A DNA stretch of 39,337 nt from Thermoprotei archaeon (GTDB taxonomy: Archaea > Thermoproteota > Thermoprotei > Thermofilales > B15-G2), in NCBI GenBank assembly GCA_003650815.1, contig QMSB01000008.1, positions 1 to 39,337 on the forward strand. The letters are read 5' to 3'. Positions 33,254 through 39,337 of this stretch are shown here, in pieces (the stretch's first letter is position 1; each line of letters begins with the position of its first letter). The notes beneath the pieces are model-generated. The model was not told the origin of the DNA and searched no databases. It saw nothing but the letters and a program-made list of their open reading frames with translations. Made by a program: the position numbers and the translations under genes.

Positions 33254-33463
33254 ATGAGTAACAAGAAGAGAATTCTAGGTCTACTAGTTATAGTATCATA
33301 TATCGTATTAGTGTACATTGGCTTTAGAGTATATCAACATGTAACTAGAGAAACATACGTACCGTTCCAAGAACTACAGTACTATTTCGCAGCTCTGTTA
33401 GTCTTAGCGGTATCATTATCAGCTCTTTATACAGCATTGTTTGTTAGAAAGAAAGCTAGCTAG
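33254..33463 (+). CDS. Small two-helix membrane protein
   Basis: Hypothetical protein of 69 residues from the ATG at 33254 (MSNKKRILG). Two hydrophobic helices, about residues 7-24 and 41-63, are joined by a polar loop with QHVTRETYVPF; both ends are basic, so both termini probably face the cytoplasm. I do not recognise the family. A TTG three codons earlier is also in frame, but it falls inside the inverted repeat. The 3' end overlaps the convergent gene by 8 bases. Confidence 0.65.
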   Translation: MSNKKRILGLLVIVSYIVLVYIGFRVYQHVTRETYVPFQELQYYFAALLVLAVSLSALYTALFVRKKAS

Positions 33464-33779
33464 GAATTATCTCTAGCGTATCCACCTTCTTTAGCTCAAA
33501 TACCTCTATTTCTGCTTTAACTGGATTAAACACTCCATCCTCGTCTTTGTAGTAGATAACTATGCGCGCTGCCTTATCTGAATATCCTGCCTCATTAGAC
33601 TTCTCTACAAGCATTCTAGCTAACTTAACCCAGTTCTCTTTAGACTTCTCTTTCTTCGCTTCGTCTGCCTCCTTACTGTAGAATGTGGCGTAGAACCACC
33701 TCTTAGCTCTGAAAATAGCTCCCCTGCATGTAGGTGCTATTTTGCTCCTCCAGACCCTCGCCTCGATCTCCTCTGACAT
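33456..33779 (-). CDS. Conserved-looking small basic protein, unknown function
   Basis: Protein of 107 residues from the ATG at 33779, which follows GGGTGAGATATAT, a good ribosome-binding site. The longer frame to 33860 is rejected for that reason. It starts MSEEIEARVWRSKIAPTCRG, has an aromatic patch, AKRWFYATFYSKEADEAKK, a central helix (NWVKLARMLVEKSNEAG), and ends in two beta strands. The mix of basic and aromatic residues would suit nucleic-acid binding. I do not recognise the family and do not assign a role. Confidence 0.7.
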   Translation of the reverse strand: MSEEIEARVWRSKIAPTCRGAIFRAKRWFYATFYSKEADEAKKEKSKENWVKLARMLVEKSNEAGYSDKAARIVIYYKDEDGVFNPVKAEIEVFELKKVDTLEIIPS

Positions 33780-33840
33780 ATATATCTCACCCGAACTATT
33801 ACTGCTAAATCGATATAAATATCTATTTTTAAGGAAAATC

Positions 33841-34129
33841 GTGACCCCAGAATATGCCATCTACATCACCCTAGTAAAATATATCAAAACTCACGGTAAA
33901 AGAATACTATCAATAGCAAAAATATTCAATCAAAAAGAAATAACAATAAACACCAGAGCACTCTACAGATACTACACACCGGTCTCAAACTGCCCCAGGC
34001 TAGAAAATGCGCTAGAAAAGCAGTAAAGAAATACTAAAAGAAAAGTATAATATTAAAATAATCACAAAAAATAGTGAAAAATCATTATTAATTCCAATAG
34101 ACCTCATCGAACACCTACTAAATCAGTAA
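33841..34129 (+). pseudogene. Possible frameshifted small gene
   Basis: From the GTG at 33841 a frame reads VTPEYAIYITLVKYIKTHG and continues to LENALEKQ, stopping at 34024-34026. In the +1 frame, open from 34016, it resumes as SSKEILKEKYNIKIITK and ends PIDLIEHLLNQ before a TAA at 34127. Joined, the two give about 95 residues with a protein-like composition, very A-rich compared with neighbours. I read it as a decayed or frameshifted gene of unknown family. The rest of the stretch to tRNA-Thr shows nothing recognisable. Confidence 0.35.
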
Positions 34130-34291
34130 AATACAGTAAACAGACCAACACATAACAATCTTAATCATCACAGTAATGCTTCACTTAAATGTTAACATCA
34201 ACACTACAAAATTAAGTCATTGCCTTAAGAGCCATCATACAGGCAACATCTGAGAGTTTCGTCGAAAAAGAATTATCTTTTCGGGAAATGG

Positions 34292-34363
34292 AGCCCCGGC
34301 CGGGATTTGAACCCGGGTCCAACGGCTTACGAGGCCGCCGCTCTACCGCTGAGCTACCGGGGC
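34292..34363 (-). tRNA. tRNA-Thr(CGT)
   Basis: Acceptor GCCCCGG pairs with CCGGGGC; the discriminator is T (U). The anticodon loop CTCGTAA in a CGGC-containing stem gives anticodon CGT. The T arm is CCGGG TTCAAAT CCCGG. There is no intron and CCA is not encoded. Confidence 0.94.
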
Positions 34364-34483
34364 ATGTATTTCTATGTGTTTTACTCTATAAAGCTTTCTA
34401 ATCGATAACGATAGTAGGTGACCTAGCTGACGAATATTATCAATGCTCATTTTTACTGAAGTCAAATATTCAAGTCGTTGTAG

Positions 34484-34584
34484 TGCGGGGGGTGGGATTT
34501 GAACCCACGCAGGCCTACGCCACGGGATATCTTACAGCCCGGGACTTAAGTCCCGCCCCTTTGTCCTGGCTCGGGCACCCCCGC
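34484..34584 (-). tRNA. tRNA-Leu(TAA) with short canonical intron
   Basis: Acceptor GCGGGGG pairs with CCCCCGC; the discriminator is A. The anticodon stem CGGGA/TCCCG encloses CTTAAG with anticodon TAA. A 16-base intron (about 34529-34544) lies at 37/38. The exons are nearly identical to tRNA-Leu(TAG) at 8454, including the variable arm, so the two are close paralogues that differ in intron length (16 against 41 bases). CCA is absent here. Confidence 0.93.
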
Positions 34585-34621
34585 AAGTGTAGTGAAAGAG
34601 AGGAGATATATAAAGTTAAGG

Positions 34622-34707
34622 CGCCGGGGGTGGGATTTGAACCCACGCGGCCTCATGGCCACCAGGTCTCGAGCCTGGCCCCTTGGACCTAGCTCGGGCA
34701 CCCCGGC
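34622..34707 (-). tRNA. tRNA-Ser(CGA)
   Basis: Acceptor GCCGGGG pairs with CCCCGGC; the discriminator is G. The anticodon loop CTCGAGA in a CCAGG/CCTGG stem gives anticodon CGA. The class II variable arm is TGGCCATGAGGCCG. There is no intron. The gene is 37 bases upstream of tRNA-Leu(TAA) on the same strand, so both may be one transcript. Confidence 0.93.
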
Positions 34708-34849
34708 GTATTCACTCTTGTTGAAATAACATATATTTCTTCTCCCCTAGTAGTTCATTGAAAGTAGAGTAGCTTCAATGCTCTGTCTCAAGAATACCTC
34801 AGCAATATTCTCGTATTTTAAGTGATAGCTTAAGAAACCTACTTTTCCT

Positions 34850-36070
34850 ATGCATCTACTGGAGACCATGGACACTCTCCGCTCTCTTGAGGAAATCTTC
34901 GTCAAGTTTTCTAAGCCAAGAATATTTAGAGCAAGAGAACTTCTACTCCCCGACTATGTTCCGGAAGACCTCCCTCACAGAGAAAAACAGATACTGAAGC
35001 TAGGATCTCTGCTCGCACCCGCCATGGCAGGCTCAAGACCGTCAAACATATTCATATACGGTCTTCCCGGAACAGGAAAAACTGCTGTAACGAAGTATGT
35101 TCTGAGAAAAATGCTAGAAAAAGCTGGGGACAGAATACAGGCCACTTATGTGAACTGCCGGCAAAATAACACTAACTATAGTGTACTATTCGAAATATGC
35201 ACTCAGCTGGGCGAAAAAGTGCCCTTCACAGGACTCTCATTAGCAGAGCTATTCAAGAGAATGCGCAGGAAGATAGACTCTAAAGCAAGCCTGGTGATAG
35301 TTGTGCTAGATGAAGTCGACCACTTAGTGAAGAAAAACGGAGATGACTTACTATACTATCTCACTAGAATAAACCTAGACTTGACTAGAGCAAAAGTCTC
35401 TGTCATAGGAGTAACAAACGACCTAAAGTTCATGGAGTACCTCGACGCCAGAGTCAAAAGCAGCTTATGCGAAGAAGAAATAGTCTTCCCACCGTACACA
35501 TACGAGGAACTAGAAGACATACTGAAAAAGCGCGCCGAACAAGCACTAAACCCTGGATCATACACAGAAGAAGCCATAAGACTCTGTGCAGCAATAGCCG
35601 CTAGACAGAAAGGAGACTGTAGACTCGCCTTAGATATTCTCCTTAAAGCAGCAGACTTAGCAGAACTCGAGGGCGCCCCCCGAATAGAAGAAAACCATGT
35701 TAGTAGAGCATACAAGGAGCTCGAAAAAGACGTCGTCGTCGACCTAGTAAAAACAATGCCCCTTCACGCCAAACTAGTACTCCTATCTATAATACACTTA
35801 ACAAAAGAAAAACCAAAAATAATAATCACGGGAGACGTATACAGGAAATATAAGGACCTCTGTAAGAAAATAGGACTAGACGCGCTCACACAGCGTAGAG
35901 TAAGCGATATACTCTCAGACTTAGACACAGTAGGACTAATATCAACTAAAATAGTCAGCCTAGGAAGATACGGACGAACAAAACGTATAAAAATAGCAGC
36001 ATCCGAAAAAGCCATACTAGAAGGAATAAAGGAGGACCCAACAGTATCTACTCTACTACCATTCCCGTAA
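34850..36070 (+). CDS. cdc6: Orc1/Cdc6 replication initiator
   Basis: AAA+ origin-binding protein and helicase loader. Walker A is GLPGTGKTAVTK (about residue 69), Walker B is VVLDEVDHL, and sensor 1 is VIGVTND. The lid domain has RQKGDCRLALDILLKAADLAE. The C-terminal winged helix (about 300-406) would contact origin DNA, with RRVSDILSDLDTVGLIS as the recognition region. Length, 406 residues, is normal. Archaeal origins often lie beside cdc6, but I found no convincing origin-recognition repeats in the 140 bases upstream. Codon choice is richer in C and A than its neighbours. Confidence 0.95.
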   Translation: MHLLETMDTLRSLEEIFVKFSKPRIFRARELLLPDYVPEDLPHREKQILKLGSLLAPAMAGSRPSNIFIYGLPGTGKTAVTKYVLRKMLEKAGDRIQATYVNCRQNNTNYSVLFEICTQLGEKVPFTGLSLAELFKRMRRKIDSKASLVIVVLDEVDHLVKKNGDDLLYYLTRINLDLTRAKVSVIGVTNDLKFMEYLDARVKSSLCEEEIVFPPYTYEELEDILKKRAEQALNPGSYTEEAIRLCAAIAARQKGDCRLALDILLKAADLAELEGAPRIEENHVSRAYKELEKDVVVDLVKTMPLHAKLVLLSIIHLTKEKPKIIITGDVYRKYKDLCKKIGLDALTQRRVSDILSDLDTVGLISTKIVSLGRYGRTKRIKIAASEKAILEGIKEDPTVSTLLPFP

Positions 36071-36125
36071 TCGAATAAATACAATAACGAAAAACTTATC
36101 TACCCCCTAAAAACAACTACAAAAT

Positions 36126-36198
36126 GGGCCGGTAGCTCAGCTGGAAGAGCGCCCGCTTGGCGTGCGGGAGGCCCCGGGTTCGAGTCCCGGCCGGTCCA
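36126..36198 (+). tRNA. tRNA-Ala(GGC)
   Basis: Acceptor GGGCCGG pairs with CCGGTCC, with a G-U pair giving the Ala identity element near the third position. The discriminator is A and CCA is encoded (36199-36201). The anticodon loop TTGGCGT in a CCCGC/GCGGG stem gives anticodon GGC. There is no intron. Confidence 0.95.
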
Positions 36199-36283
36199 CC
36201 ATGCTCTTCTAATCAAGTCTGATAACTACTATACTGTAGCATATGTTAATAAAAAAACTAAATATTTGGCGAGTGTAGCAGGT

Positions 36284-36472
36284 CTAAATAGCGAATTCTA
36301 TAATTTCTCTTTCATCTACGGCTTTTCTGCCGCATTTGGGGCATCTGGCTGTGAGACGTATGCTTACTAAAACGGTTTTCCCTAAGAATTCGTCAATATT
36401 GGCTGAGACTTCAAAATCTCTCTTATCTATATCTACGTCTTCGCCGCAAGACCTGCATTTGACCTTAACCAA
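36284..36472 (-). CDS. Small zinc-ribbon protein
   Basis: Protein of 62 residues with two metal-binding knuckles, CRSCGE at the N-terminus and CPKCGR near the C-terminus, separated by an acidic stretch and the strand KTVLVSIRLTA. This is a rubredoxin/zinc-ribbon layout. I do not recognise a named family. It lies 35 bases downstream of the HTH regulator gene on the same strand, so the two may be co-transcribed. Confidence 0.65.
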   Translation of the reverse strand: MVKVKCRSCGEDVDIDKRDFEVSANIDEFLGKTVLVSIRLTARCPKCGRKAVDEREIIEFAI

Positions 36473-36507
36473 CGCTCACACCTCCTCACAGACCGAGACA
36501 ACTATAG

Positions 36508-36765
36508 CTAGACTTCACTCACCCTTTTATTTATTAACAGTTCTTCATTTATATGAATAAGCACTCTTCCTCTCTCCTTACTCATATTGATGAGTCCTAC
36601 TCTAGACAGAATCATCAAATGGTTGTATAAAGCCCCTACCCCGATATTAAGTTCTTTCGCAAGACTTCTTAAAGAAGTCCCCGGTCTCTCCATTAAGTAC
36701 CTGACAATCAGCCTACGCTTAGGATTCATCAGGGCCTCGCTAATATACAGTATCTTCTTAGGCAT
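36508..36765 (-). CDS. Winged-helix transcriptional regulator, ArsR-like
   Basis: DNA-binding protein of 85 residues. Helices ALMNPKRRLIVRYLMER and SLRSLAKELNIGVGALYNHLMILSRVGLI form the helix-turn-helix, followed by a wing, MSKERGRVLIHIN. No metal-binding cysteines are present, so it is not a metal-sensing ArsR. The track starts at 36828; I choose the ATG at 36765, which has the strong GGAGGGG nine bases upstream. A TATA-like AAATTTATATAC lies further up. Its target may be its own promoter or the adjacent zinc-ribbon gene. Confidence 0.8.
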   Translation of the reverse strand: MPKKILYISEALMNPKRRLIVRYLMERPGTSLRSLAKELNIGVGALYNHLMILSRVGLINMSKERGRVLIHINEELLINKRVSEV

Positions 36766-36863
36766 TGTTGAACCCCTCCTATCATTGAAAAAATAGTGTT
36801 CAAAGTATATAAATTTGCTGTAATCCAACTAAAGTAATTAAATAGCAGACAGAAGAAAATAAG

Positions 36864-36915
36864 TCAGTGGCTGCCCGCTTAGATCACAGCTCACTCAACG
36901 CTCGTGCGTCATCAT
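36864..36915 (-). ncRNA. Candidate C/D box sRNA
   Basis: Minus strand: box C ATGATGA (36915-36909), an 11-nt guide CGCACGAGCGT, a D'-like TGAG, a C'-like TGTGATC, a second guide ending GGGCAGCCA and box D CTGA (36867-36864). Length is 52 nt. A good TATA box (CTTATATAGT on the minus strand) lies about 35-40 bases upstream, placing the transcript start near 36927. The inner boxes are degenerate. The targets are not identified. Confidence 0.5.
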
Positions 36916-36974
36916 TTTGCCGTATATCGCGAAATAGATTCTTCGAGACTATATAAGTTTAGCTTATTTCGGAA

Positions 36975-38264
36975 CTACTCTGATAGATATACTATCTCAC
37001 TCAGCCCTAGGTCTTTTAGGTCGAATGTGTAGTGGACTTTCTGGTACTGCTTTCTGAATTCTACTACTTCTTTCTTTACTTCTTCGGGGCTCTTCTTGTC
37101 TAGCAGTACTTTCTTTATGAACTCTGCTATGACATCCATTTCGCTTTCCTTCATACCTATTCTCGTCATTTCCTGTACTCCTATTCTTATGCCTGAGGGA
37201 TTCTTTATCTTGTCAGGTGTGTCATAAGGGAGCATATTTTTGTTCAGAATTATGTTCGCTTTCTCTAGTGTTTCTGCTACTGGCGCTCCTCCTCCGTACT
37301 CTGTTACGTCTACAGCTACTTGATGTGTTTGAGTGAAGCCGACTTTTTCTCCAAGTACCTTGAACCCGTACTCGTACAGTCTTTCGGCTAAACGCTTAGC
37401 GTTTCGCACTACTTGCCTCGCGTACTCTTCTCCAAAGTACTTCATTTCTAAGGCTGTTATGCCCGTCGCGGCTAATCTATGTAAGTGATGGTTTGACACG
37501 AATACCGGGAAGACTACTTTCTTTATCTTCTTGTAGAGCTTCTCGCTGTTCGTCATTATGACTCCTCCTTGAGGCCCGGGAAACGTCTTGTGAGTGGACG
37601 AGGTCAAGACATCTGCTCCTCTTTCAAGAGGATTAGGAAGCACCCTACCTGCGATCAGCCCTAAGACATGTGCTACATCGTGTACCAAGACCGCTCCCAC
37701 TTCTTCACATACTTCCTTTATCTCCTTATCTGGGTGAGGAAATAGGTATAGTGATGCTCCTAGGACAACAAATTTCGGCTTTACTTCTCTAATCATTTTG
37801 ACTGCTCCATCTATATCAATGTTCATTGTCTCGACGTCAAACGGGAGCTCGTGTGGTGTTATTTTGAGCGCCCCCATTATGCCGTACTTCGAGTGACTCA
37901 CGTGTCCGCCTCCGCTGAGCTTAACTATACATGATTTCCCTCCTTCTGGAGCCAGTGCGTAAAAAACCGCTCCATTAGCTGTAGTGCCGCTAATAGGTCT
38001 AAGATCCACGTACTTCGCGCCATAAAGCTCTCCCATGAGATTCATCACGTAGGTCTCTACTTCGTCTACGTATCGAGTGCCTTGGTAAAAACGCTTAAAG
38101 GGCATTCCCTCAGCATACCTATGCATGAAATCAGAGAGGTATACTAAGTCCACAAGAGGAGAAGTAACGTTCTCAGAAGCTATCAGATTTATGCACTTTT
38201 TTCTCCAAGTATTGTGCTTCTTAGTGAGCTCCACTACCTTCAATACTTCCTCCGGAACAGGCAT
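36975..38264 (-). CDS. glyA: Serine hydroxymethyltransferase
   Basis: PLP-dependent enzyme interconverting serine and glycine with a folate or modified-folate C1 carrier. The PLP lysine lies in [14 protein letters not shown], other signatures being [18 protein letters not shown] and [10 protein letters not shown]. Length, 429 residues, is normal for archaea. The 5-FTHF cyclo-ligase-like gene elsewhere in the window belongs to the same C1 metabolism. The promoter is probably the TATA-like AAGATTTAAATAC at about 38290, in the divergent space before the phosphatase gene. Confidence 0.96.
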   Translation of the reverse strand: MPVPEEVLKVVELTKKHNTWRKKCINLIASENVTSPLVDLVYLSDFMHRYAEGMPFKRFYQGTRYVDEVETYVMNLMGELYGAKYVDLRPISGTTANGAVFYALAPEGGKSCIVKLSGGGHVSHSKYGIMGALKITPHELPFDVETMNIDIDGAVKMIREVKPKFVVLGASLYLFPHPDKEIKEVCEEVGAVLVHDVAHVLGLIAGRVLPNPLERGADVLTSSTHKTFPGPQGGVIMTNSEKLYKKIKKVVFPVFVSNHHLHRLAATGITALEMKYFGEEYARQVVRNAKRLAERLYEYGFKVLGEKVGFTQTHQVAVDVTEYGGGAPVAETLEKANIILNKNMLPYDTPDKIKNPSGIRIGVQEMTRIGMKESEMDVIAEFIKKVLLDKKSPEEVKKEVVEFRKQYQKVHYTFDLKDLGLSEIVYLSE

Positions 38265-38324
38265 CTATTACACCGAGGTAAAATACTTGCAAAGATTTAA
38301 ATACTCTTTTCACAGACCGCTCAC

Positions 38325-39038
38325 GTGCCGCTGATAAAGGCTGTCGCACTAGACGTTGATAAAACTATAACTGAGGCGGGAACCATAAGCCCTCCTGTAC
38401 TCAAAGCTCTCAGGAAGCTAGAGAAAGGCGGCATAGCAGTAATCCTCTCCTCAGGCAACGCTCTTCCAGTCCTCACCGGATTAAAGAAGTATGTCGGATT
38501 GAGCGGCGCAGTGATAGCAGAGAATGGGGGAATTGTCTACTATAAGGGACGTATAGTGAAAATAGGGAACCGTGAAAAAGCTCTCGCCGCGAAAAGACTC
38601 GTAGTAGAAAAGCTAGCGGATTATGTTGAAGAAAGCTGGCAGAACCCGTACAGGTACTCAGATTTCGCGTTCAAAGCTAAAGTAGACATAGAGACTGCTG
38701 CTAGAAAAGTTAGGGAGCTCGTTTGTAGTAGAATGAAAGAAATGAGAGTTTACAGCAGCGGCGTAGCTATTCATGTGGGAGAGAAATCTGTAAATAAGGG
38801 AGTTGGGCTGAAAAAAGCCTGCGGCCTTATGGGATTATCTTTTTCTGAGGTAGTTGCTGTAGGAGATAGCGAAGTAGATGAATCCATGTTTAAGGTCGCT
38901 GGAGCCTCTATAGCAGTAGCCAACGCTGTTCCTCGGCTGAAAGCCTTGGCTGACGTAGTGACCTCCTGTAGAGAAGCAGAGGGGTTTATAGAAGCCGCTA
39001 ACTACATTTTGAGACGACGGTATACCCACAGACTTTAG
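38325..39038 (+). CDS. Phosphoglycolate phosphatase, archaeal HAD type
   Basis: HAD-superfamily phosphatase of the Cof/IIB class, close to Thermoplasma TA0175. Motif I is ALDVDKTIT, motif II is LSSGNA, the basic residue lies in SVNKGVGLKK, and motif IV is AVGDSEVDESMF. The small cap (about 80-160) is the IIB type. Archaeal members hydrolyse 2-phosphoglycolate, but family specificity varies. Length, 237 residues, is normal. The start is a GTG. It is divergent from glyA across 60 bases that hold a TATA-like element. Confidence 0.9.
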   Translation: MPLIKAVALDVDKTITEAGTISPPVLKALRKLEKGGIAVILSSGNALPVLTGLKKYVGLSGAVIAENGGIVYYKGRIVKIGNREKALAAKRLVVEKLADYVEESWQNPYRYSDFAFKAKVDIETAARKVRELVCSRMKEMRVYSSGVAIHVGEKSVNKGVGLKKACGLMGLSFSEVVAVGDSEVDESMFKVAGASIAVANAVPRLKALADVVTSCREAEGFIEAANYILRRRYTHRL

Positions 39039-39067
39039 TCCTGTTCTTCGATTTCTGCCTACAGTAT

Positions 39068-39163
39068 CTTGCGGACTTAAATTGAGTCTCCCAAGTAGGT
39101 GTACAGGAGACGAGATGTTATCTCGAGAATACTAGGGTATCACTGCCGAACTTTGTCCGCAAG
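39068..39163 (+). ncRNA. Highly structured multi-stem RNA element, unassigned
   Basis: A perfect 9-bp closing helix joins CTTGCGGAC (39068-39076) to GTCCGCAAG (39155-39163). Inside are three further perfect hairpins: GTCTCC/GGAGAC (39086-39091 with 39106-39111, 14-base loop), GAGAT/ATCTC (39112-39116 with 39120-39124, 3-base loop) and ATAC/GTAT (39129-39132 with 39137-39140). No tRNA T-arm consensus is present. It lies about 30 bases before the truncated membrane-protein gene, so it could be a riboswitch-like leader or a free RNA. The strand is chosen from that context. Confidence 0.45.
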
Positions 39164-39193
39164 ACTAACAAAATTCATGGAAGTATCTCCGGC

Positions 39194-39337
39194 GTGGAAG
39201 CGAATATTTTAAGGGACCTCGGCAGGTCAGTGGTTACAGTAGCCGCCGTAGTTAGTTTTCTCCTATTGTTTAAGGAAAATCTCTCTGCCATAGACTTGCT
39301 TATGGTAGTCCCTCTGGCTTTAGTCGCTTTCAAAAAA
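39194..39337 (+). CDS. Partial gene for a membrane protein, cut by the window end
   Basis: Open frame from a GTG (39194) reading VEANILRDLGRSVVTVAAVV and continuing to LLMVVPLALVAFKK at the window edge without a stop; 48 residues are seen. Two hydrophobic stretches, SVVTVAAVVSFLLLF and LLMVVPLALVAF, suggest the beginning of a multi-pass membrane protein. The frame is also open upstream, so the start is not certain. No family can be named. Confidence 0.5.
   Translation, partial: MEANILRDLGRSVVTVAAVVSFLLLFKENLSAIDLLMVVPLALVAFKK

Noticed and set aside
34483-34692. 69-residue ORF containing a GVGFEPT repeat
   Set aside because: This is the translation of the T arms of two tRNAs (Leu and Ser) read on the wrong strand, a common false ORF.
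34708-34849. Replication origin beside cdc6
   Set aside because: The stretch is short and AT-rich, but no repeated origin-recognition boxes were found.

Overview
The window is archaeal and almost certainly comes from a hyperthermophilic member of the Thermoproteota (Crenarchaeota in the old sense). The markers are aIF2-beta, a family B DNA polymerase, archaeal DnaG, Orc1/Cdc6, ribosomal protein L38e, an Elf1-type elongation factor, Sec61-beta, GGGP synthase, Dph5, TiaS, Taw1 and a 20S proteasome beta subunit. Protein genes are AT-rich while the tRNA genes are very GC-rich, and six of thirteen tRNAs carry introns, several at non-canonical positions. That tRNA pattern, with the apparent minimal RNase P RNA, points towards Thermoproteales-like lineages; the exact order or family is inference.

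Layout. 1-8.3 kb is information processing: aIF2-beta, a Nog1-like GTPase, a non-catalytic-looking proteasome beta subunit, Taw1-PolB as an operon, DnaG convergent with PolB, a compact RNA locus (candidate RNase P RNA and a divergent H/ACA-like hairpin), RimI and UPF0147. 8.4-9.7 kb holds four intron-bearing tRNAs (Leu, Asp, Val, Arg) and L38e. 9.7-17.3 kb holds aCPSF2-type nuclease, TiaS, Dph5, a DUF357-nucleotidyltransferase fusion, endonuclease V, translin, methionine aminopeptidase and a 5-FTHF cyclo-ligase-like gene. 17.5-17.8 kb has tRNA-Ser and tRNA-Arg.

18-20.4 kb is a three-gene overlapping operon (Hsp20-like, winged-helix/coiled-coil, AAA ATPase) of unknown function. 20.6-24.2 kb has a PIN-like protein, TrmI, ArgRS and two tRNAs. 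24.4-30.2 kb has an SppA-type peptidase with a C-terminal extension, tRNA-Pro, a COG2509 flavoprotein, a phosphoesterase, a SWIM protein and a small MacB-like ABC transporter. 30.4-33.9 kb has Elf1-GGGPS, a CBS protein, Sec61-beta (missed by the ORF track), ZPR1 and two small proteins. 34.3-36.2 kb has tRNAs around Orc1/Cdc6. 36.3-39.3 kb has a zinc ribbon, an HTH regulator, a C/D sRNA candidate, SHMT, a phosphoglycolate phosphatase, a strongly folded RNA element and a truncated membrane-protein gene.

No CRISPR array, insertion sequence, rRNA gene or clear prophage was seen. Many genes work in tRNA maturation or decoding (Taw1, TiaS, TrmI, ArgRS, RNase P candidate, guide RNAs), so the window reads as a core chromosomal region with small accessory patches at about 18-21 kb, 33-34 kb and 39 kb.
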